A stretch of DNA of 14,877 nt. It comes from Stramenopiles sp. TOSAG23-3. Lineage: Eukaryota; Sar. Made by a program: the position numbers and the translations under genes. The notes beneath the pieces are model-generated. The model was not told the origin of the DNA. It worked only from the letters and a program-made list of their open reading frames with translations, and did no database searches. The number at the start of each line of letters is the position of its first letter. The first letter of the stretch is position 1. The stretch spans positions 1 through 14,877 of the forward strand of contig LT642541.1 in NCBI GenBank assembly GCA_900128585.1, in the 5' to 3' direction. Shown piece after piece: positions 1 through 7,456 of this stretch.

Positions 1-1
1 T

Positions 2-58
<57 letters not shown>

Positions 59-90
59 TTTCTTCTTTCTTCTTTCTTCTTCTTCTTTTT
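1..90. repeat. TTTC / TTTCTTC / TTC compound microsatellite
   Basis: The window opens inside a polypyrimidine tract. About thirteen TTTC units run to position 51. Four copies of the heptamer TTTCTTC follow at 52-79, then two TTC units at 80-85 and a T run. The true left edge lies outside the window. Confidence 0.97.
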
Positions 91-443
91 TTTATTTTTT
101 TTGTCGTTATATTTAACTCGTATATTATTTATTAATTTATATTTTTTTTATTAAATAGAAGAATGAATAATAATAATAATTAATATAATACTGCTGTAAT
201 AATATAATAATAATTTTATTTTTTCTTCTTCTTCTTCTTCTTCTTTCTTTTTCTTCTTCCTCCAACCGAACCACCGCCGACGAAGAAAGAACGACGAAGA
301 AAAAGAAGACCTCCTCTCTAAGGCATAAATGAAAGAATGAATAGCCTGGTTTGTTTAGGAAGAGAATAATTGCCATTAAATTTGGAAGATTGGATCAAGG
401 CGCAGGATTAATTGCGGAAAAGAACAGGAAGAAGTTTTCAGGG
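91..443 (+). other. AT-rich 5' flank of the EF-hand membrane gene
   Basis: This stretch holds no convincing gene. It is AT-rich with short ATA/AAT runs at 160-215, a TTC tract near 225-258 and a short GC-richer patch at 262-300. Two upstream ATGs (329 and 337) each lead to a stop within two or three codons, so they are at most minimal uORFs. The 444 frame stays open back to a stop at 342-344, but no ATG lies in that stretch. Confidence 0.7.
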
Positions 444-1619
444 ATGGTTCAATTGGACTCGAACGCGAAAGCGTTTTGGCTTATGTACATGGCCTTCGTG
501 TTGTCAAACGCGATCTTCATAGACACGTACTACATATTTTATGACGGTTTGAAAGAGAGTCAGTATTGGCTTCATGGCATTGCGCTAGGAACTGCAAAAG
601 AGTACGATCCGTTGTGGGCGGAGGGCGGCAAGGCGATGAAAGTTGCGGTTTTTCTTTCGCTGTTCGTCACAGTGTGGTTCGCGTTCTCCGTCGGTCCCAC
701 CTTAATAGTCGACAGTAGTTTTGGAAACTACAAGAGTACCACAAAGCTGGTTTCGTACCTTTATTGTGCGGGCAGCGCTATCTCTACGATCCTAGTATTT
801 GCGCTCGAATTCAAAGAGTACTGTGCAAATTCCGATCTGGCCCCATCTTTCTCCATGTGGACCTGGTTCACTTTCTCCCTGCAGATTGTCGTCGTAAAAT
901 GTTTGTGGGACCACTTAAAGACCGGGGATAAAGCGGAACAAAAACTAGAAAAAATTTCCCGCAAAAAAAGTGGGGGGTTCAAAAAGTTTGCCAAGTCAAA
1001 GCTGAATGATTTCACTGCAAGCAAGCGCTTTAAGGACAAGGTGAGGCATATATTTGACTCTGTCGACATTGACAAGAGTGGGTCCGTGGACGTTTCCGAA
1101 GTGTACTCCATGGTGCTCTTGATTTACTTGTTCGTTGCCCAGTACACGGTTGTCAACGCAAAGACAATTCCAACCATCGAAGAAGTAAAAGAACTTTACG
1201 ACAAGATGGACAAAGATGGAAACGGCACGCTAGACTACGACGAATTCGAAGCGTTGGCGGTGCTAGAAGTGGAAGCCGTCTCTGCAAGAATCAGCACCCA
1301 GCTTGCCTGCCAGCTAGCCGCCTCCCCCTTCCTGGCGACATGTCTGGTGTCGTTCGTCTGTCAATACGTGCTTGTAGGCTCATTTCACGCGCTGTTAGTG
1401 GGCAATTTGCACCGTGCTTTGTTGGACTATGTCTTCACTAGAACCATTGCGATTACAATCCTGACGTGCGTTCTGAACATGACTGTCATGCCATTTCTTC
1501 TGCATTTAATTGATCTCATTTGGTACGAATCTATCCGAAGCAAGGAGACCAGGTTAAAACTTGAAAAGAAGTCTTTGTTTGGAAAGTTTTTGGAAGCAGT
1601 AATTCACTACTTCAACTAA
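444..1619 (+). CDS. Multi-pass membrane protein with paired EF-hands between membrane bundles
   Basis: This is a 391-residue protein with no match I can name beyond its domains. Hydrophobic segments near residues 10-30, 66-89, 102-121 and 138-155 form a first bundle. A very basic linker follows at about 160-200. Two canonical EF-hand loops sit at 208-219 (DIDKSGSVDVSE) and 256-267 (DKDGNGTLDYDE), with acidic or polar ligands at positions 1, 3, 5 and 9 and Glu at 12. The helix after loop 1 is strongly hydrophobic. Two further membrane segments lie near 292-319 and 331-359, and the tail is basic. The layout implies calcium sensing coupled to a membrane bundle, such as a channel, transporter or scaffold; that role is inference. 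ATG 444 (context CAGGGATGG) is the first in-frame ATG. The frame is open from 345, so an upstream exon cannot be excluded. It converges on the PH-PX gene 357 bp downstream. Confidence 0.85.
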   Translation: MVQLDSNAKAFWLMYMAFVLSNAIFIDTYYIFYDGLKESQYWLHGIALGTAKEYDPLWAEGGKAMKVAVFLSLFVTVWFAFSVGPTLIVDSSFGNYKSTTKLVSYLYCAGSAISTILVFALEFKEYCANSDLAPSFSMWTWFTFSLQIVVVKCLWDHLKTGDKAEQKLEKISRKKSGGFKKFAKSKLNDFTASKRFKDKVRHIFDSVDIDKSGSVDVSEVYSMVLLIYLFVAQYTVVNAKTIPTIEEVKELYDKMDKDGNGTLDYDEFEALAVLEVEAVSARISTQLACQLAASPFLATCLVSFVCQYVLVGSFHALLVGNLHRALLDYVFTRTIAITILTCVLNMTVMPFLLHLIDLIWYESIRSKETRLKLEKKSLFGKFLEAVIHYFN

Positions 1620-1752
1620 AGCGTGAAAGAGAATAGGCCAGGAAGAGGACATAGAGAGGTGTGTGGGTAATAATTGTGTACGTGCGTCGCGATGACGAGG
1701 AGCCACTTTACCAATCGTTACACACAAATAAGAAATCTTAAATCAATATATA

Positions 1753-1819
1753 TCTAAAACACACTTAAACAATACTATATAATTTGTTTTTTTCTAAAAC
1801 ACACTTTATAATTTGTTTT
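1753..1819. repeat. Imperfect tandem duplication, about 40 bp unit
   Basis: TCTAAAACACACTT occurs at 1753-1766 and again at 1793-1806. TATAATTTGTTTT occurs at 1778-1790 and again at 1807-1819. The second unit is the first with about 11 bp missing from its middle. Confidence 0.9.
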
Positions 1820-1849
1820 CTAATTACGGGGAGAACTTCGTGAGACTTC

Positions 1850-1906
1850 TAATTTTTTCTGCCGCTAAATAACAGCCAATTTTCTTGATTTTTAATTTTT
1901 TCTGCC
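1850..1906. repeat. 14-bp direct repeat, 43 bp apart
   Basis: TAATTTTTTCTGCC is found at 1850-1863 and again at 1893-1906, an exact 14-base repeat inside the same convergent spacer. Confidence 0.9.
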
Positions 1907-1976
1907 AACGTCGTGCGCACAAGCACGCCCAGTGCTCACATGTGCAATATCTCTGCTCTCGTACACGCGATGCGGT

Positions 1977-3371
1977 CTAAAACGCCGTGCAGCCCTTTCT
2001 CCCCTCTTTTTTGCCTGCCGAACTTGCGTCCGCCACATCTTCAAAAAATGTTGGCATTGGTTCGACTTTAGGAGGAGAATCCTCTGCCAACAAGTTCCTT
2101 AGCGAACGTTTCATGTTGTTCAGGCTTTTGATCGGCATACGGCCCAGTGACGTAGTCAACTCGTTGGTCAAAAAGTGCCCAACTTGATCATCGGAGGATA
2201 TCAGAAACTGTTGAAAATCGCCAGAGTTTTGAATGGTTCGATGCGATAGCGATTTCTGCAAAAAAGTCTGCAAGATCTGTTTGCGCTCCTGAAGGTGTTT
2301 AATATCAAAATTGCGCTGAAAAGTTCTAGTTGGCAACTCCGGAAGACCAGCCACTATATCAGGAATATGATTGTGCAACGCCTGACTGAGGTTACGAAAT
2401 GCTGTGACCCGACGGGTCACCAGCCATGACCGTGTAACTGGGCTCGAATCGCGTCTCCTATTTCCCGCGCTTCCGTCCTCCTTCTCGGTCCCATCTATGC
2501 GTGTGGTAACCTGAATTTGGTACTGCACATGCTTATGGGGTTCTTCCACGACGATAGGACGAATAATTAGCGCTTCTATTGCACACCCAGCAAGTGGAGG
2601 CAGTCCACCCCGCCCAACGATTCTAAATGCCATTTCAAACTCCTTTTTTTCCGCTTCTGTCTCAGTGCAAATGTACAATTTCCGATTCTCTTTGATGGTT
2701 TTCCGGTCAGTGGCCACTTCTCTGACGGTTACGTGAAGGAGATGGTTCGATGGGAGAGCAGAAGAGCCGTGCAATTTCTTTGCATTCTTGCTCATGGTCG
2801 CTGGATTTTTATGCACACTAAGACAGGTAAGCCGTATCGATTCTATTAGCTTTCTGCCAAGCCGGCCCCCATCTTGGTATATTTCAAGCTTCAGCCCAGA
2901 CAAGCGGAGGAATCTACGCCCCCATTTTCGCTGATCTATATTGTCTCTAAAGTGCACATACTTCTCTACGGTTATTGGTGAGGTCACTCCATCCACGGTG
3001 TGCTTCAAAAGCAGGTGGCGCGCTTCGGAAATCAAGTGCGTCTGTGCCATAATATGCAGCATGTGCATCCGTTTCCCCCAAGAGTGGCACACTTCTGAGT
3101 TTGGAAACGCCAATATCAGGGTTTTGTGGGCCGTCGAGAGCAGCAACGAAAACTCTCGGCCCACTTCGGCCAAGGCCTCTCCCGAACCCATTATATGGGT
3201 ATGAATGGATTCCAACTGAAGCGCCATGAACGGCGTCAAATGATTTTCAGTTTTATACATCAGCAAATACTTTTCCTCCAACACAAGATGGGCGTGAATC
3301 CAATACCTTGTAACATTGCACAAATACTCCGCGTCCGCGTGGAGAAAGACTTGGTTCGCAAGGGACGCCAT
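1977..3371 (-). CDS. PH-PH-PX domain protein with C-terminal CaaX box
   Basis: The 464-residue protein appears built for membrane lipid binding. Residues 1-115 read as a degenerate PH domain, beta-rich with a final helix carrying Trp98. Residues 130-255 form a clearer PH domain (KYVHFRDN, RRFLRLSGLKLEIYQ, KLYICTETEAEKKEFEMAF). Residues 264-400 are a PX domain: RRVTAFRNL stands where the phosphoinositide-binding RR(Y/F)xxF lies, LPELPTRTF is the proline loop, and ERKQILQTFLQ is the following helix. The aromatic of the RRY motif is Val here. The protein ends KKEGRKGCTAF, a basic patch plus a Cys-a-a-X box, which predicts prenylation. Such a protein would sort or tether at endosomal or plasma membranes (inference). 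Start: ATG with an 11-base C run just upstream on the coding strand. It lies head-to-tail with the SMYD-like gene, whose stop is 629 bp upstream of this start. The organisation is clear; the exact family is not. Confidence 0.85.
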   Translation of the reverse strand: MASLANQVFLHADAEYLCNVTRYWIHAHLVLEEKYLLMYKTENHLTPFMALQLESIHTHIMGSGEALAEVGREFSLLLSTAHKTLILAFPNSEVCHSWGKRMHMLHIMAQTHLISEARHLLLKHTVDGVTSPITVEKYVHFRDNIDQRKWGRRFLRLSGLKLEIYQDGGRLGRKLIESIRLTCLSVHKNPATMSKNAKKLHGSSALPSNHLLHVTVREVATDRKTIKENRKLYICTETEAEKKEFEMAFRIVGRGGLPPLAGCAIEALIIRPIVVEEPHKHVQYQIQVTTRIDGTEKEDGSAGNRRRDSSPVTRSWLVTRRVTAFRNLSQALHNHIPDIVAGLPELPTRTFQRNFDIKHLQERKQILQTFLQKSLSHRTIQNSGDFQQFLISSDDQVGHFLTNELTTSLGRMPIKSLNNMKRSLRNLLAEDSPPKVEPMPTFFEDVADASSAGKKEGRKGCTAF

Positions 3372-3372
3372 C

Positions 3373-3383
3373 GGGGGGGGGGG
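3373..3383. repeat. G11 homopolymer abutting a start codon
   Basis: Eleven consecutive G residues lie on the plus strand, followed by C and GGG. On the coding strand of the PX gene this is a C11 run separated from the ATG by a single G. It is prone to slippage and to sequencing error. Confidence 0.95.
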
Positions 3384-3600
3384 CGGGTAAGCCGCAGCAG
3401 CTACGCGCAGTCGACCTGCTCCAATCAGTTTACCGAATTCCTTCTAATAATATTATATGCTCAAATCTTCCTCTGTGACCGTTACAAAGAAAAGCTGGTC
3501 AAATGATGATTTCTAACGTCTACTGTACTTTTTTATTGCATTTGTTGTTGAATAGTTAGTAGTCGTCTATAAAAGTAAAAGAAGAACAAAGATTTTTTTG

Positions 3601-3678
3601 TCACTCCTCTTCTTCTTCTTGCTTCTATATTCTTCTTCTTTCTTTTCTTCTCTTCTCTTCTCTTCTTTTTTTTTTTTT
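3601..3678. repeat. Polypyrimidine (TTC/TTCTC) tract
   Basis: A mixed CTT and CTTCT microsatellite of about 75 bp has a few interruptions near 3621-3630 and ends in a T run. It has pyrimidines on the plus strand. Confidence 0.92.
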
Positions 3679-3685
3679 ATTATTT

Positions 3686-3744
3686 GTAAAAACTACTACG
3701 GTATAATAACTGGTACACAGCATCTGCTCTGCTGTAGTTTTTAC
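3686..3744. repeat. Nested inverted repeat (possible hairpin)
   Basis: GTAAAAACTAC at 3686-3696 is exactly complementary to GTAGTTTTTAC at 3734-3744. Inside lies a second inverted repeat, ACAGCA at 3717-3722 with TGCTGT at 3730-3735, around a 7-base loop. The two stems share GT at 3734-3735, so in RNA the outer stem would keep nine pairs with the inner hairpin formed. It could be a 3' UTR or terminator structure of the SMYD-like transcript, or a remnant of a small inverted-repeat element. Confidence 0.6.
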
Positions 3745-4000
3745 TAAAATTTTTTATTACTTGGTATTACCATATACTCCTCTCTTATTATTAAAAAATA
3801 ATAAAATATAATAATATCAATAGTATTATTACTTATAATAATAAAATAGAAAAAAAAAAGAAGAATGAATGAAAGAAAAAAATGGGAAATTCATCCTCCA
3901 TATAATAAAAACAAAAAATTGGCTGTTATGATAAAAAAATACAGAAGGATATTTGCAGTGTATTTATCAATATTGATAACAACTACAAAAGGAACACTGA

Positions 4001-5515
4001 CTACACCATCAAGCTGCTTTGATAAGCTTGTATTTCAGCTACAATTTCCGCATCTTTCCCATGGGTCAACGACAAAATGTCAATGGCGACGCTCAGGTAG
4101 TGTTTTGCCATTTCCAGCCCTCCAGGTTGTTGCTGTGCAATCAGCGAGCCCATCGTGTAAGCTTTCATTGCGATCATAGGGTGTTTGTAGCAGTATATCG
4201 ACATATAAACATCCATTGATTTATGTGCCATATTAAACGCAAGATCGTACTTGTGGACAAGAAGTGCGACGGTAAAAATGTTGTTCGTAACGATCAGGTT
4301 TTCCAAATTCAAGGGGTGAAGGTATCTGCTACGGACTGCTTGGACTTGTAGAAGCAGTTTCAGTTCTCGCTCCGCATCTTCTTCAAGCGCTGCTTCTTCC
4401 ATGAGCTTTTTCGCAAGCATTAGCTCAAAATCACGCCGTTTGTTTGCTTTGGAAGCGTTCAACACCACCGGCTTGGACGAAATGTCTCCCACTAGGCACG
4501 CTTCTAGATCCACTCTCGCGGTTAGTGCTTGTGCACGAAACAGCTTCAAATCCTTCTCCGGCACGCCCATGTGCAGGCGCGCGACAAGGACCTCTTCGAC
4601 GAGCCCTGCAGTCATCCGCACAAGAATCGGCATTCCATCCTTCGGCGAGCACCGTGAGCAAGAACAAGTAAAGCCGTAGTCCGCCAGGAGCTTCGTCCGC
4701 CGGTCTACCTTGCTGCAGGCGGTGTCTAAGTACGGGTGGCAAAGCTCTTCGCCTGGTGCGACAGGACGACTCGTCCGAATCTGCTGCACTACGCAGTGGC
4801 GCGGACTTTTCTCGAAACGGTAGCTAACGACGCAGTTCGGCAGGCAGGAATGGTTTAAAATCGCACCATACGGGGACACACACGCCGCAACGGAAACCAT
4901 CAACTTATCAGTAACGCTGAAATTGTTGCACCCAAACCGCTGCAAAAACTGCACAAGCTCGTCGGCGCTGAACGCGCCGTCACCTAGCCCCAGAAAATCT
5001 TTTGAGAAGCCCTGAATCCTTGAAACGATTGTTTGGTGGTGCGGGTTGTTAACCGAGTCGTGAAAACACATGTTTTGCACGTCCAAAAATGTTGGGGTCG
5101 CCACGTCCTTAGTCTCCCCACAATCGGCATTTCCTTTCCCTTGGTCAGTACTGTTTCCTCGTAGGGTTCTCCCTAGCAGTAGCAGGTCTGAAAGCACGGT
5201 GTTGTCTTTGACCGCTGCCCTGAGAGAACCGAGATGCGACACTTCCCAATCCTGAGCGGTACAATGGTGGTCTTTGCACCCCTGCGAGCAGTACACTACA
5301 GAGTTCGACGCGTCCGAAAACCCGGGGGACTTTGTCTTCTTAAAGCAGTTAAAGCAGCGTTTGTCCCATAATTTGGGATGCAAGATGCTCGTGTACAATT
5401 TTGTACAGCAGACAATGGCCCCCCTTTCCAATTGTTCCGTAGCGACCAGCCCCCTTCCACGGTTCGGCCCGAGGTCTTCTACTTTGCAACTAAACTTGGA
5501 AAAATGTGAATCCAT
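4001..5515 (-). CDS. SMYD-type SET/MYND domain protein, probable lysine methyltransferase
   Basis: The 504-residue protein has SMYD architecture. The split SET domain begins with GPNRGRGLVAT (16-26) and is interrupted by a MYND-like finger (about 54-98). It resumes with NHSCLPN (221-227), GEELCHPYLDT (255-265, holding the putative catalytic Tyr262) and the post-SET zinc cysteines CSCSRC (284-289). The remainder (about 300-504) is helical and TPR-like, as in animal SMYD proteins. The family transfers methyl groups from S-adenosylmethionine to lysines of histones or other proteins. The MYND finger keeps Cys54, Cys57, Cys76 and Cys80 but lacks the second CxxC pair and the Cys after His94. Length fits the family (about 430-500 residues). 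Start: ATG at 5515; an upstream ATG is followed at once by a stop. It diverges from the Sds3-like gene. Confidence 0.9.
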   Translation of the reverse strand: MDSHFSKFSCKVEDLGPNRGRGLVATEQLERGAIVCCTKLYTSILHPKLWDKRCFNCFKKTKSPGFSDASNSVVYCSQGCKDHHCTAQDWEVSHLGSLRAAVKDNTVLSDLLLLGRTLRGNSTDQGKGNADCGETKDVATPTFLDVQNMCFHDSVNNPHHQTIVSRIQGFSKDFLGLGDGAFSADELVQFLQRFGCNNFSVTDKLMVSVAACVSPYGAILNHSCLPNCVVSYRFEKSPRHCVVQQIRTSRPVAPGEELCHPYLDTACSKVDRRTKLLADYGFTCSCSRCSPKDGMPILVRMTAGLVEEVLVARLHMGVPEKDLKLFRAQALTARVDLEACLVGDISSKPVVLNASKANKRRDFELMLAKKLMEEAALEEDAERELKLLLQVQAVRSRYLHPLNLENLIVTNNIFTVALLVHKYDLAFNMAHKSMDVYMSIYCYKHPMIAMKAYTMGSLIAQQQPGGLEMAKHYLSVAIDILSLTHGKDAEIVAEIQAYQSSLMV

Positions 5516-5917
5516 CTATAACATACGGAGAGGCTTTCAACTTGAATGCGTCGAGAAGAAATGAGTACAGGTCAACAATCACTTGCCGTGTTCACAAGGA
5601 CAATCTAATTTATCACAAACGTATACCCATGATTTCCCTTATTATTTTTGAAATTATCTCAAATCAAATTGCACATGTGAGCGAGCAAGAGACAGAGGAT
5701 GAATTAATTATTATTATTATTATTTTGTATTATTATTTTTACCCACCACCGACGCGGCGGAGGAACGCGGAAGAACGCGGATGGAACGGAAGCTCACAAC
5801 CACCACCACTAATATATCAATAATTAATATCTACATAGCAGCTCTATTATTATTACATTATAATACAAGTACGAGGGGAAATGAGCGAAGAGGAGAGAGG
5901 AGGAGGAGTTCCTTTCT

Positions 5918-6035
5918 CTCTTTCTTATTTAGATTTCTTTCTTTCTTTCTTTCTTATTTAGATTTCTTTCTTTCTTTCTTTTTTAGATTTCTTTCTTTCT
6001 TTCTTTTTTAGATTTCTTTGTTTCTTTCTTTCGAC

Positions 6036-6116
<81 letters not shown>

Positions 6117-6119
6117 TCT
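5918..6119. repeat. TTTC microsatellite with periodic TTTAGATTTC inserts
   Basis: A polypyrimidine array of about 200 bp. Its left part carries the 10-mer TTTAGATTTC at 5928, 5957, 5982 and 6007, spaced 29, 25 and 25 bases with TTTC units between. After a TCGACTC interruption near 6031-6037 it becomes nearly pure CTTT to about 6118, with one CTTTG variant near 6097. Confidence 0.95.
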
Positions 6120-6335
6120 AGATGATACTCTTCTCCCGCCGCCATACACACCATACACACAATCAATTACAATTATAATGCTGTGATTATTTATAAATTG
6201 AGTGAATGGTTGTATTATACGTACACTCCACTTGTGAATTAATCTAAAAATGAGGTATTCTACTTTTGGTGCATAGTGTACGAAGTACTAGCAATTAAAT
6301 TTTTATTTCGATTGAACCCTTCCTACTGTACCTTA

Positions 6336-6347
6336 TATTACGTAATA
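6336..6347. promoter_or_regulatory. Palindrome with TTACGTAA core (possible bZIP site)
   Basis: TATTACGTAATA is a perfect 12-bp palindrome about 310 bp upstream of the Sds3-like start. TTACGTAA resembles a bZIP-type half-site pair. It could be chance in AT-rich DNA; no function is shown. Confidence 0.2.
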
Positions 6348-6656
6348 CCTGGTAGCTTATTAAAAATGGAGAAGAAAGAGGAGGAAGAAAGAAGGAGTAT
6401 TAGTTCGAACGCGTGTTACCTGGTACTTGGTAGTTGTTATTATACCTTTTTTGGTAATAATACATTTATGAATCAAGATAGAAGACAGGTAGATTGTGAT
6501 ATAGATGAAAGAAAGGTAAACAATACAATAATTTGTTTTCCACCCCTCCCCAGATTTCACATTTTCTTTGTGTTACATTTTAACGAAAGAACAGTTCGTT
6601 TCGTTTTGTTTAAGCAAGTTAGCACTATCCCCAACGAACAGTGTTCAGGAACGAAT

Positions 6657-7456
6657 ATGGCCACCGAAGCAACCGCGTCGAACGCTGACCCGAAGAAGAG
6701 TGAAGAGGAGGAGGAAGAAGAGGACTACGACGAGCCTTACGCCTCCCATATCAATGAGTTGAAGCGTCGCCGAGAAGAAATTGAAAGTGGGCGTGACGAG
6801 GTACTCTTGGAACGCACCCAAGGGCACTGTACAAAGCGCAAGAGCAGGAGGCAGAGGACCTGTTCAACGAGGCCAAGTCAAACATTCAGAATGAAATGCT
6901 TTCCGCTGTAAACGAAGAGATATTTAGGTACACGGGAAAGCGCGACGGGGGCACGGACGGGGAACTCCGAGTAAGCACCCGCAATTTGCGTAGTAAAGCC
7001 TTGAAGGAGGAGGAAGAAGCCGCCAAAACGAAGAAAAAGTCCAAGTATGGAAACGGCGAGGACGCCCCTATAGACTTTGCTTTGAAGCATAAAGATATTG
7101 CCAAAGACCTAAAATCCATTCACAAAGATTGGCAGAGCAACAGCAAGCGCTTCCACGATGCCATCGCAGACTTGCCCACGCCGTCGGTACGCGTGGAACA
7201 CGGGCACCTTCACGTCAAACCGCACGGGGCAGACGAGTATACGACTTTTTATCCAGGCGTCCGTGTAATTTTAACCAGTGAGTTCACCGGGGAGCAGTTT
7301 CAGGGCACCATGACCAGCGTTAACGCGGTCGAATTGTACGTCCGCCTTCTTGATGAAAGCAAGACCCGCGTTTATTTGAGGCACATTCGCAACGGGAGGG
7401 TCACGATTTCGATCGATTCTTTCGGTACCGCCTCCAGCTCCGACAATCAAAAATGA
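6657..7456 (+). CDS. Sds3/SUDS3-like Sin3-HDAC subunit, frame broken near 6820
   Basis: Two overlapping frames together encode one protein of about 265 residues. Frame one starts at ATG 6657 with an acidic run (SEEEEEEEDYDEPYA) and a charged helix (INELKRRREEIESGRDEVLLERTQ region). It then leaves coding character after about 6821 and stops at 6911. A second frame, open from 6797, carries on: ALYKAQEQEAEDLFNEAK, then a long helix like the Sin3-interaction segment. A motif FALKHKDIAKDLKSIHKDW (about 7073-7129) resembles the YMLQDLDILEDWTTIRKA region of SUDS3/BRMS1. A C-terminal beta-barrel (about 7230-7414, ending KTRVYLRHIRNGRVTISI) resembles the SUDS3 end SKLYISQLQKGKYSI. Sds3 proteins are nuclear scaffolds of the Sin3 histone deacetylase complex. 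The break may be an indel, an assembly error or a short intron such as GT 6801 to AG 6844 (44 nt). Similarity was judged by eye and from memory. Confidence 0.65.

Larger units (their letters stand above)
1620..1976. other. Convergent spacer with short tandem duplications
   Basis: This is the 3' region shared by two converging genes. No ORF is convincing. It contains two sets of direct repeats (1753-1819 and 1850-1906), described separately, and AT-rich DNA that could supply cleavage and polyadenylation signals for both strands. Confidence 0.7.
3372..4000. other. Intergenic region between the PX and SMYD-like genes
   Basis: No convincing gene is present. The region holds the 5' flank of the PX gene and the 3' flank of the SMYD-like gene. 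In order it has a G11 run, a TTC/TTCTC pyrimidine tract (3601-3678), a nested inverted repeat (3686-3744), the small palindrome TGGTATTACCA near 3761-3771, then AT-rich simple sequence. Confidence 0.7.
5516..6656. other. Divergent intergenic region between SMYD-like and Sds3-like genes
   Basis: About 1.1 kb separates two divergently transcribed genes and must hold both promoters. It has ATT repeats near 5704-5740, a purine patch at 5882-5910, the TTTC array at 5918-6119 and a second purine patch at 6366-6398. A TTACGTAA-centred palindrome and two TACCTGGT motifs lie upstream of the Sds3-like start. Reading frames here are composed of microsatellite or AT-rich sequence and I do not call genes from them. 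Confidence 0.7.

Noticed and set aside
351-443. N-terminal extension of the EF-hand protein from TTG 351
   Set aside because: TTG starts are not expected in a nuclear gene; ATG 444 lies just before the first membrane segment. An upstream exon remains possible.
5958-6158. Minus-strand frame of repeated Lys-Glu-Arg
   Set aside because: It is the translation of the TTTC microsatellite.
6276-6656. Upstream extension of the Sds3-like frame to 6276
   Set aside because: The extension is AT-derived with no domain character, and 6276 is not an ATG as the acidic Sds3-like N-terminus begins at ATG 6657.
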